Shown here in pieces: positions 7,063-13,045 of a DNA stretch of 14,682 nt. The stretch is from Sphingomonadales bacterium (lineage in GTDB: Bacteria > Pseudomonadota > Alphaproteobacteria > Sphingomonadales > Sphingomonadaceae). The stretch is taken from assembly GCA_018971065.1 (NCBI GenBank), contig JAGWVC010000097.1, positions 1 through 14,682 of the forward strand, given 5' to 3'. Position 1 is the stretch's first letter. Every line of letters starts with the position of its first letter. The notes beneath the pieces are model-generated. The model had not been told where the DNA came from. It did no database searches and worked only from the letters and a program-made list of their open reading frames with translations. Made by a program: the position numbers and the translations under genes.

Positions 7063-7617
7063 ATGAGCCGCGCGGGTAGAAAGAACGATTGGGGATTTCC
7101 GCGCTGGCGCGGCTATGAAGGCGGTCGCGAGGCCGCGCAGATCCGCCTGTGCGACAAGGTGGGCTGCAACGAACCGGGCAACTGCCCCGCGCCGAAATCG
7201 CCCAACAGCCCCGAGCGCTGGTATTTCTGCCAGGCCCATGCCGCCGAATACAACGCCGGCTGGGACTATTTTGCCGGGTTGACCGCCGAGGAGGCCGCCG
7301 AACGCGCCCGGGCGGAGGAACAGACTCACGCCGGCTACAAGGAATCGGCGTTTTATGGCTGGGCCAGCTCGGGCGACGGCACCCGCAGCAAGGACGAACT
7401 GCGCGCGCTGGACGTGCTGGAATTGGCGCCCGACGCCGATTTCGACGCGGTGCGCAAGGCGTGGCGCAGCAAGGCCAAGGAAGTCCACCCCGACGTGCGC
7501 CCCGGCGACGCCGATGCGGCCAAGGCGTTCCAGGCGCTGCAACTGGCTTATGAAGTGCTGCGTTCGGCGGAAGAACGGCGGCAGTGGAACGGCAGCATGG
7601 GCGGCGGGGCCGGTTAG
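7063..7617 (+). CDS. J-domain (DnaJ-like) protein with an N-terminal Cys/His cluster
   Basis: A 184-residue protein. A C-terminal J domain occupies about 113-176: helix I ALDVLELAPDADFDAVRKA, the diagnostic HPD triplet at 142-144 (KEVHPDVRPGD), and a third helix AFQALQLAYEVLRSAEERR. The J domain stimulates the ATPase of an Hsp70 partner (DnaK). There is no Gly/Phe region, no DnaJ zinc finger and no C-terminal substrate domain, so it is a class III (type C) J protein. The N-terminal half carries C30, C35, C41, C56 and H59 (LCDKVGC, C, FCQAH), a possible metal site, in a Trp/Arg-rich segment that I recall as conserved in sphingomonad homologues. The start at 7063 gives the usual MSR beginning; its Shine-Dalgarno is weak. 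It converges on the DUF3592-like gene with 10 bp between stops. Confidence 0.85.
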   Translation: MSRAGRKNDWGFPRWRGYEGGREAAQIRLCDKVGCNEPGNCPAPKSPNSPERWYFCQAHAAEYNAGWDYFAGLTAEEAAERARAEEQTHAGYKESAFYGWASSGDGTRSKDELRALDVLELAPDADFDAVRKAWRSKAKEVHPDVRPGDADAAKAFQALQLAYEVLRSAEERRQWNGSMGGGAG

Positions 7618-7627
7618 GCCACCGAAA

Positions 7628-8020
7628 TCACGCGCCCGGGCGCATCGCGAATATCCAGACCAGGCTGCCGACCATCAGCCACACCGCCGAGCCGGGGCCG
7701 CGCCCGGTGACGCGGGTCGGATCGTTCGGGTCGATCCAGACGGTCTGCTCGACATCGGGCTTTTCGCCTTCGCGCGAACCGAGGCTGACCTCGCCGCGAT
7801 AGGTGCGGCCGGCGACGACATACTCCACCAGGCACGGCACCCGGCGATGCTCGCGATCGGTTGCCAGCTTGCGGCGTTCGTGCCGAAGTTCATCGGCACC
7901 AAGCAGGCAATCGACCAGTCGGGCGCGGACCGCCGTGCGGAACACGTGCAGGAAAGTGAAGCGCGCGAGTCCGGCGAGGAAGCCGGCCAAGGCCAGCGCA
8001 AGCAGTACGCGTGGTAACAT
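7628..8020 (-). CDS. DUF3592-like small membrane protein
   Basis: A 130-residue protein. A hydrophobic N-terminal helix (about 4-27, LPRVLLALALAGFLAGLA) is followed by a soluble middle with VPCLVEYVVAGRTYRGEVSL (61-80) and VWIDPNDPTRV (94-104). A second hydrophobic helix spans about 110-126 (SAVWLMVGSLVWIF). Two membrane spans around a beta-rich domain carrying an 'Y(V/I)DPxNP' element is the DUF3592 pattern; the function of that family is unknown. It lies 81 bp downstream of infC on the same strand. The start is forced: an in-frame TGA lies three codons before this ATG, and no Shine-Dalgarno is present, with a strong hairpin occupying the leader. No partner can be inferred from context. Confidence 0.65.
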   Translation of the reverse strand: MLPRVLLALALAGFLAGLARFTFLHVFRTAVRARLVDCLLGADELRHERRKLATDREHRRVPCLVEYVVAGRTYRGEVSLGSREGEKPDVEQTVWIDPNDPTRVTGRGPGSAVWLMVGSLVWIFAMRPGA

Positions 8021-8030
8021 GGCGCGTCAT

Positions 8031-8055
8031 CCGGCCCGGTGGAAACCCGGGCCGG
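8031..8055 (-). other. GC hairpin in the leader between infC and the DUF3592-like gene
   Basis: CCGGCCCGG (8031-8039) and CCGGGCCGG (8047-8055) form a perfect 9-bp all-GC stem with a 7-nt loop. Read on the minus strand it ends 10 nt before the DUF3592-like ATG and lies 46 nt after the infC stop. It could terminate or stabilise the infC transcript (no T-run follows) or fold over the ribosome landing site of the next gene. Confidence 0.55.
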
Positions 8056-8101
8056 AATGGCATCAATTGGTTGAAAAGGCGTTATGTCCTGCCCGAAGCG
8101 G

Positions 8102-8644
8102 TTACTTCGGCGAGACCACCATCAGCATCTGGCGGCCTTCCATGCGCGGCCAGGATTCGACCTTGGCCACTTCGGCGATGTCTTCCTGAACGCGCTTCAA
8201 GAGGTTCATGCCGAGCTGCTGGTGCGAGAGTTCGCGGCCGCGGAAGCGCAGCGTGACCTTGACCTTGTCACCCTCGCCGATGAACTTGTGCATCGCGCGC
8301 ATCTTCACGTCATAGTCGTGGTCGTCGATGTTCGGACGCATCTTGATCTCCTTGATCTCCTGCGTCTTCTGCGACTTGCGCGCGGCGTTGGCCTTCTTCT
8401 GCGCCTCGTAGCGGAACTTGCCGACATCGAGGAACTTGCAGACCGGCGGATCGGCGTTGGGCGACACTTCCACAAGGTCGAGCCCGACTTCCGCCGCCTT
8501 CTCGATCGCTTCGCGGGTGTACATGATGCCGAGATTTTCGCCCTCGTCGTCGATAACACGGACGCGGGGGACGTTGATCATGTCGTTGAAGCGAGGCCCG
8601 CTCTTGACGGGGGGCGCCAACATGCGCCGGGGTGGGGGAGCTAT
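8102..8644 (-). CDS. infC: Translation initiation factor IF-3, probable AUA start
   Basis: IF-3 binds the 30S subunit, prevents premature 50S joining and proofreads start codon and initiator tRNA. The sequence is diagnostic: [20 protein letters not shown] and [20 protein letters not shown] (N domain), the Lys-rich linker [20 protein letters not shown], and [30 protein letters not shown] and MEGRQMLMV (C domain). From the ATA at 8644 the protein is 180 residues; from the first in-frame ATG (8623) it is 173, both within family range. ATA is preferred because AGGAG (8657-8653) sits 8 nt before it and 29 nt before the ATG. Rare start codons (AUU, AUC, AUA) are the basis of infC autoregulation in many bacteria. 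A TTG at 8725 could extend the frame, but the extra residues do not look like IF-3. Unlike in enterobacteria, rpmI and rplT do not follow. Confidence 0.95.
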   Translation of the reverse strand: MAPPPRRMLAPPVKSGPRFNDMINVPRVRVIDDEGENLGIMYTREAIEKAAEVGLDLVEVSPNADPPVCKFLDVGKFRYEAQKKANAARKSQKTQEIKEIKMRPNIDDHDYDVKMRAMHKFIGEGDKVKVTLRFRGRELSHQQLGMNLLKRVQEDIAEVAKVESWPRMEGRQMLMVVSPK

Positions 8645-8652
8645 AGCTGCAT

Positions 8653-8657
8653 CTCCT
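8653..8657 (-). promoter_or_regulatory. Shine-Dalgarno AGGAG of infC
   Basis: On the minus strand AGGAG (8657-8653) is the only strong ribosome-binding sequence in the infC leader. The next in-frame start-like codons are ATA at 8644 (spacing 8 nt) and ATG at 8623 (spacing 29 nt). An out-of-frame ATG touches the AGGAG directly (8652-8650) and would stop after three codons; with no spacing it is unlikely to be used. Confidence 0.7.
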
Positions 8658-8756
8658 GAAGTTTCACTGTCGCGCGCGTCCTTAAATCGAATCGATGGCG
8701 CGTGGGAAGCGCTAAATGCGGGCAATTCCCTGCTTTGGCGTTAGCGGCGCGCGATT

Positions 8757-9443
8757 TCATGCCGGTTGGGCGCGCCACAGCGGCATCCGCACCAGCCTTT
8801 CGCCCGCCGCAACCACGGCATCGATGGCGCGCGCGGGCTGCATCGCGGCGAGGATGGCCGGGTCGGCGGCGTCCATCCCGCCGGTCAGCGCGCCGAACGC
8901 CGGCAGGATCAGGCGATGCTCGCTGGCCACCGCGCAGGGCCGGGCGATGCGGCGGCCGCGCGCGGAAATCGCCAGCTTCGGGTGGAAATGGCCCGACAGT
9001 TCGGGCGTGGTGGCCGCCGCGCTGGCCTGGTGGCGCAAGGCGATTCCCGCGACGACCAGCTCATCCAGCGCGGTGCCGCCGACGCCGCTGACCGGGCCGG
9101 AATCGTGATTGCCGGTGATCCACACCCAGTCGGTGGCGCGCACCAGCGCATCGAGCATTCCCGCCGCGTGCGATTCGAGCCGGGCGGCGCCGTCGGCATC
9201 GTGGAAATTGTCGCCCAGGCAGAACACCCGCCGCGCGCCGGTGGCGCGCAGCGCGTCGGCCACGCGCTGCAGCGTGGCGCGGCTGTCGTAAGGGGGCAGC
9301 ATCTGGCCGTGGCGGGCATAGAAGCTGGCCTTTTCGAGGTGCAGGTCAGCCAGCACCAGCGCCTGTTCGCCCGGCCACCACAGCGCCCGGCCGCCGACCA
9401 GCGCCAGCTCGTGCCCGGAGAACGTGAACGAAAGGGGAACCAT
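8757..9443 (-). CDS. pdeM: Ligase-associated DNA damage response endonuclease PdeM (metallophosphoesterase)
   Basis: A 228-residue calcineurin-like phosphoesterase. Metal-binding motifs appear in order: DLHLEKASFYARHG (33-46, with D33 and H35), GDNFHD (77-82), GNHD (111-114) and GHFHP (151-155). The DLHLEKAS..ARHG form is specific to PdeM, which is normally encoded with an Lhr-like helicase, an exonuclease-like protein and an ATP-dependent DNA ligase and is thought to act with them in DNA repair. None of those partners is in this window. The ATG at 9443 is chosen because the protein then begins MVPLSF, close to the family's usual start, and AGGG lies 7 nt upstream; a TTG at 9479 would add 12 basic residues. 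The gene is divergent from hemF and lies 112 bp upstream of infC on the same strand. Confidence 0.88.
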   Translation of the reverse strand: MVPLSFTFSGHELALVGGRALWWPGEQALVLADLHLEKASFYARHGQMLPPYDSRATLQRVADALRATGARRVFCLGDNFHDADGAARLESHAAGMLDALVRATDWVWITGNHDSGPVSGVGGTALDELVVAGIALRHQASAAATTPELSGHFHPKLAISARGRRIARPCAVASEHRLILPAFGALTGGMDAADPAILAAMQPARAIDAVVAAGERLVRMPLWRAQPA

Positions 9444-9526
9444 GCGCCTGCCCTTGCCGTGGCGGCCCAGCTTTGGCAAGCGGCCTGCGACGAAACCCCA
9501 CCGCCAACCCCCACGGAAGCCGAACC
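9444..9526. promoter_or_regulatory. Divergent spacer pdeM / hemF
   Basis: The 83 bp between the two divergent starts must hold the 5' signals of both genes if each is transcribed from here. I see the pdeM site AGGG (9454-9451, minus strand) and the hemF site GGAAG (9515-9519, 7 nt before its ATG). No convincing -35/-10 pairs or operator palindrome stand out. Confidence 0.35.
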
Positions 9527-10405
9527 ATGACCGACTGGACCCCTTACACCGCCCGTGCCAGCCAGTGGTTCGAGGAACTGCGCAACGCGATCTGCGCCGA
9601 GTTCGAGGCGATCGAGGCCGAGGCGGGCAGCGATGCGCGCTTCGAATACACCCCCTGGCAGCGCGCGCATGTCGAGGGCGAGGCCAGCGGTGTTTCCGGT
9701 GCGGAGACCGGCGGCGGCACGCGCGGGCTGATCAAGGGCAAGGTGTTCGAGAAGGCCGGGGTCAACATCTCCACCGTGTGCGGCGGGCTGGCGAAGGACT
9801 TTGCCGGCACGATCAACGGGGCCTCGGCCGAGAACAACGCGTTTTCGGCCACCGGCATCAGCCTGGTGGCGCACATGGCCAACCCGCACGTGCCGGCGGT
9901 CCACATGAACACGCGGTTCCTGACCACGACCAAGGCGTGGTTCGGCGGCGGGGCTGACCTGAACCCGCCGATTCCCTATGACGAGGACACCGCCGAGTTT
10001 CACGCGGAATTCAAGGCCGCGTGCGACGCGCACGGGCCGGACTATTACGATCGCTACAAGGCCTGGGCGGACGAGTATTTCTATATCCCGCACCGCAAGG
10101 TTCATCGCGGCGTGGGCGGCATCTTCTACGATCACCTGGAATGCGCCGACCAGGCCGCGTGGGAGGCGAACTTCGCGTTCACCCAGGCGGTGGGGCGTGC
10201 GTTCCTGGCGGTGTTCCCGCGGCTGGTGCGGCGGCGGCTGGGGATGGACTTCACCCCGGCGGAGAAGCTGCGGCAACTGGAATGGCGCGGCCGCTATGCC
10301 GAATTCAACCTGGTCTATGATCGCGGCACGCTGTTCGGGCTGAAGACCGGCGGCAATATCGACGCGATTCTGATGAGCCTGCCGCCCGAAGCGGTGTGGA
10401 GCTGA
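9527..10405 (+). CDS. hemF: Oxygen-dependent coproporphyrinogen III oxidase
   Basis: HemF performs the aerobic oxidative decarboxylation of two propionate side chains of coproporphyrinogen III to give protoporphyrinogen IX in the cytoplasm, using O2 and no redox cofactor. The 292-residue protein has the full signature set: the N-terminal helix WFEELRNAICAEFEAIE (14-30), active-site HMNTR (126-130), FGGGADLNPPIPYDED (139-154), HRKVHRGVGGIFYDHLE (189-205), and GRYAEFNLVYDRGTLFGLKT (255-274) followed by GGNIDAILMSLPP. Length is normal. The ATG at 9527 gives the conventional N-terminus and has GGAAG 7 nt upstream; the frame is open further left but that extension has no family support. It is divergent from pdeM and is followed by a 118-bp spacer with a strong hairpin. 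Presence of hemF implies at least part-time aerobic growth. Confidence 0.97.
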   Translation: MTDWTPYTARASQWFEELRNAICAEFEAIEAEAGSDARFEYTPWQRAHVEGEASGVSGAETGGGTRGLIKGKVFEKAGVNISTVCGGLAKDFAGTINGASAENNAFSATGISLVAHMANPHVPAVHMNTRFLTTTKAWFGGGADLNPPIPYDEDTAEFHAEFKAACDAHGPDYYDRYKAWADEYFYIPHRKVHRGVGGIFYDHLECADQAAWEANFAFTQAVGRAFLAVFPRLVRRRLGMDFTPAEKLRQLEWRGRYAEFNLVYDRGTLFGLKTGGNIDAILMSLPPEAVWS

Positions 10406-10478
10406 ACGCGGATCGGCACGGGTAGCCGCGATCTGTCGCGATCGGTCAAGCCGGGTGGCCCCGCCATCGGTCATCCAG

Positions 10479-10509
10479 AAGGCAAGCCCGGGGCGGACCC
10501 GGGCGCCTT
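10479..10509 (+). terminator. Strong GC hairpin between hemF and the MaoC-like gene
   Basis: GCCCGGG (10486-10492) pairs with CCCGGGC (10498-10504) around the loop GCGGA. After a 2-nt bulge the stem continues with AAGGC (10479-10483) against GCCTT (10505-10509), 12 bp in all. Three T residues (10508-10510) end the 3' arm. It may terminate hemF transcription 73 nt after its stop. It also ends only 3 nt before the Shine-Dalgarno AGGAGAG of the next gene, so it could instead be a leader structure controlling that gene. Confidence 0.55.
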
Positions 10510-10523
10510 TCCAGGAGAGCGCC

Positions 10524-11702
10524 GTGGCGGAAATCACCCTCGATTGTTCGGATCTCGACAACTATCTCGGCAAGCCGATCCAGCCCGCGCGGATGATCGA
10601 GCCGATCGCCAACAACGACATCCGCCGCTGGGTGCAGGGGATGCATTACCCCAACCTGCTGCACTACGACCTGCATTATGCCGCGCAGAGCCGGTATGGC
10701 CGCATCGTCGCGCCGCAGTCGTTTCCGGTGACGATGGACGACGCGCACGGCTCGGCGCCGTCGTGCATCGGCATGATCCCCAATTCGCACATGCTGTTCG
10801 GCGGTGACGAATGGTGGTTCTATGGCCCGCGCCTGTTCGCCGGCGACCGGGTGTGGAACGAGCGCATTCCGTTCGACTATGCGATCAAGAACACCGGTTT
10901 TGCCGGGCCGACCTGCTTCCAGCGCGGCGACAACTTCTACTACAATTCGCAAGGCGACCTGATCGCCAAGCAGCGCTCCACCTCGATCCGCTACAGCCAG
11001 GAAGCCGGCAAGGAGAGCATCTCGGACGACACCTCGAAGGCCGAGGAAACCACCTGGACCGACGAGGAGCTGGAGCAGCTCGAGGATCGCAAGTTCGAGT
11101 GGATCCAGATGCTGCACGATCTGGGCCACAACGCGCGCTACTGGGACACCGTGGCGGTGGGCGACGAGCTGCCGAGCCGGGTGTTCGGCCCGCACTCGAT
11201 CCCCAGCTTCACCACCGAATGGCGCGCCTATACCTTCACGATCTGGGGCACCACGCACCGCCGCACCGACCTCGACATCGAGAAGCTGGGCTTCGTCGGG
11301 CCGATGGCGGGCAAGGAGCAGGACGCCGAGCTGGAGCGGATCAACCCCGAGCAGACCGACGGCGCCTATATCGGGCCGTCGCGCGGGCACCTGTTCCCGC
11401 GCTGGGCGCGCTTCATCGGGATGCCGCGCGGCTATGGCTATGGCGCCAGCATGGGGGCCTACATCACCGACTACCTGAGCGGGTGGGCGGGCGAATGGGG
11501 CATGGTGCGCCATTCGAACTGCAACTATCGCAGCCCGACGCTGACCGGCGACATCACCATCCAGACCGGCAAGATCATCGACAAGTTCGTCGATGCCGAC
11601 GGCCGCCACATGGTCCAGGTGGAAAGCCGGATGCAGAACCAGCTTGGCGCCACGCTGGCGACCGCGAAGGCCGAAATCGAACTGCCGGCCCGCCCGGCCT
11701 GA
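10524..11702 (+). CDS. Double-hotdog MaoC-like / FAS1-like dehydratase-domain protein
   Basis: A 392-residue cytoplasmic protein with two hotdog-type halves. The N-terminal half (about 30-160) has DIRRWVQGMHYPNLLHYD, then YGRIVAPQSFP, WFYGPRLFAGDRVW and FYYNSQGDLIAKQRST, the order seen in MaoC_dehydrat_N proteins. An acidic linker follows (about 164-192, TWTDEELEQLEDRKF). The C-terminal half (about 205-390) contains VGDELPSRVF, YTFTIWGTTHRRTD, RFIGMPRGYGYGASMGAY and YRSPTLTGDI. Family members hydrate or dehydrate acyl-CoA thioesters. In the first half a His (H47 in LLHYD) matches the catalytic His, but the usual preceding Asp is not obvious, so activity is uncertain. The start is GTG at 10524 with AGGAG 6 nt upstream. 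It converges on the oxygenase/flavoprotein/sulfotransferase operon, whose catabolic flavour fits an acyl-CoA step; the substrate is unknown. Confidence 0.72.
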   Translation: MAEITLDCSDLDNYLGKPIQPARMIEPIANNDIRRWVQGMHYPNLLHYDLHYAAQSRYGRIVAPQSFPVTMDDAHGSAPSCIGMIPNSHMLFGGDEWWFYGPRLFAGDRVWNERIPFDYAIKNTGFAGPTCFQRGDNFYYNSQGDLIAKQRSTSIRYSQEAGKESISDDTSKAEETTWTDEELEQLEDRKFEWIQMLHDLGHNARYWDTVAVGDELPSRVFGPHSIPSFTTEWRAYTFTIWGTTHRRTDLDIEKLGFVGPMAGKEQDAELERINPEQTDGAYIGPSRGHLFPRWARFIGMPRGYGYGASMGAYITDYLSGWAGEWGMVRHSNCNYRSPTLTGDITIQTGKIIDKFVDADGRHMVQVESRMQNQLGATLATAKAEIELPARPA

Positions 11703-11715
11703 GGCATCTGTGACA

Positions 11716-11749
11716 CCGGGCGGGCGGCGCGTTATCGCCGCCCGCCCGG
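11716..11749. terminator. Bidirectional terminator hairpin between convergent genes
   Basis: CCGGGCGGGCGGCG (11716-11729) pairs perfectly with CGCCGCCCGCCCGG (11736-11749) around the loop CGTTAT: 14 bp, almost all GC. It starts 14 nt after the MaoC-like stop and ends 2 nt short of the sulfotransferase stop on the other strand, so one structure serves both transcripts. No T-tract follows in either direction, as is usual in very GC-rich genomes. Confidence 0.75.
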
Positions 11750-11751
11750 GT

Positions 11752-13023
11752 TCAACCTGCCGGTCGGCGCAGGAACGGATAGGCTTCGTAGTAGAAGTCG
11801 AAGCGCTTGCGCAGCGCCGTCGGCGAGACCCCGAAATCGCGTTCGAGGTTGTAGACGATCTGGCCGTGCTTGCCGCGCGGATGGTCGGCGATGAACCGCG
11901 CCACTTCGGCGTCGGCCTGCGCGCTTTCGGCCAGGCCGGCTTTCGCCCGCACGGCCCGGACCACGGCCATGTCATCGGCCATGAACTGTTCGAACGGCAC
12001 ATCGACGCTTTGGGCCTCGGGCCAGATCGCGCGGTCGCGGACGCAGGCGCGCAGCAGTTTTTCCACCCGGTCGGTCCAGTATGCCAGCAGCCCTGCGGCA
12101 TCGATGTTCGGGTAGGCCATGCGCTCGCCATAGGCGATCATGGTGATGGCGGACTGGATCACCTCGACCGGATCGCGATAAGTGACGGCGACGGTGGCAT
12201 CGGGGAACACCTTTTTCAGCACCGGCAACTGCTCAAGGTGCTGCGGGCATTTCGTTACCCAGCGCTTGCGGGGCTTGCCCTGCCGCACGTCGTTCCATTG
12301 CAGCAGCTTCAGCCCGGTCTCCATGTACTGGTAATGCCGGGTCTGGTCGGTCGAAAGGTAGAAGTCGCGCCACTGCGGTGAGCGGGCGATCCATTCGAAG
12401 TTGTACGAGGCGAAGTCCGGGCACATCAGTTCCAGGTCTTCGTGGAAATGGTCTGGCTCCATCGGGTGCATCGCCGCCGCCAGCGGGTTGGCCTGCTGCG
12501 ACATGTCCCAGGCCGCGGCGGTGCGGGCATAGCGCGGATCGACGCCGCCGGGGGCATCGGGCTCGCGCGGGTTGCGCACCGGCTCGTTGATTTCCCACAG
12601 CGGGGTGGAGCGCAGCCGGGTATCGGCGCCGAGCAGGTTGAGCAGGTGCGTGGTGCCCGAGCGTGGCAGGCCGACGACGATGATCGGCCGGTCGATCACC
12701 TCGTCGTGGATTTCCGGGTGCCGCTTCAGGGTGTCGTGGATCAGCAGGCGGCTGGTGGCATAGCGGACCAGATAGCGCATCAGGAAGTGGCGCTTGACCG
12801 CATAGGCGCGGGTGTCGCCGTTCCATTCGGCGATCAGGCGGCGCATTCGGTCGAGGAAGTCATCCGGGCCGAAATCCGTGAGGCCGGTGGCATCGCGCGC
12901 GGCGGCCAGCACCGCGTTTTCGTCCAGCAGGAACGGGTGCGCCTGCGCGGCGTCGATGGCCTGCCGTTGCATGTCGGTCCGTTGCGGATCGAGCAGATCG
13001 TCGATCGAAATCTTCAGGCCCAT
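11752..13023 (-). CDS. Sulfotransferase family protein (PAPS-type)
   Basis: A 423-residue soluble protein. The 5'-phosphosulfate loop is IIVVGLPRSGTTHLLNLLG (114-132, PRSGTT), and the 3'-phosphate element is VAVTYRDPVEVIQSAITM (278-295), with R283 and S291 in the expected places. The family moves a sulfuryl group from PAPS to hydroxyl or amine acceptors. The long N-terminal helical region (1-110) and WxxxCPQHL-type core (WVTKCPQHLEQLP, 255-267) match the bacterial Sulfotransfer_3 group, for which few substrates are known. Its start has GGAG 6 nt upstream of the ATG. It begins 22 nt after the stop of the flavoprotein gene, so it is probably the third gene of that operon. A sulfotransferase inside a degradative operon is unusual; a non-sulfotransferase role of the fold cannot be excluded. 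Confidence 0.85.
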   Translation of the reverse strand: MGLKISIDDLLDPQRTDMQRQAIDAAQAHPFLLDENAVLAAARDATGLTDFGPDDFLDRMRRLIAEWNGDTRAYAVKRHFLMRYLVRYATSRLLIHDTLKRHPEIHDEVIDRPIIVVGLPRSGTTHLLNLLGADTRLRSTPLWEINEPVRNPREPDAPGGVDPRYARTAAAWDMSQQANPLAAAMHPMEPDHFHEDLELMCPDFASYNFEWIARSPQWRDFYLSTDQTRHYQYMETGLKLLQWNDVRQGKPRKRWVTKCPQHLEQLPVLKKVFPDATVAVTYRDPVEVIQSAITMIAYGERMAYPNIDAAGLLAYWTDRVEKLLRACVRDRAIWPEAQSVDVPFEQFMADDMAVVRAVRAKAGLAESAQADAEVARFIADHPRGKHGQIVYNLERDFGVSPTALRKRFDFYYEAYPFLRRPAG

Positions 13024-13045
13024 GCATCTCTCCCCTATTGTATCG

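Noticed and set aside
7632..7643. 12-bp perfect palindrome GCGCCCGGGCGC near the end of the DUF3592-like gene
   Set aside because: It lies inside coding sequence, has no loop for a hairpin, and such GC palindromes are expected by chance at this base composition.
8641..8652. Three-codon mini-ORF (ATG CAG CTA TAG) in the infC leader
   Set aside because: Its ATG touches the AGGAG with no spacing, so ribosomes could hardly use it; considered incidental.
10428..10446. Short repeated GCGATC motifs after hemF as a possible operator
   Set aside because: Only two copies of a six-base motif in GC-rich DNA; not distinguishable from chance.
8909..10561. 550-codon minus-strand open frame covering pdeM and hemF
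   Set aside because: It crosses two well-supported genes in other frames and its translation is Arg/Pro/His-rich without recognisable domains.
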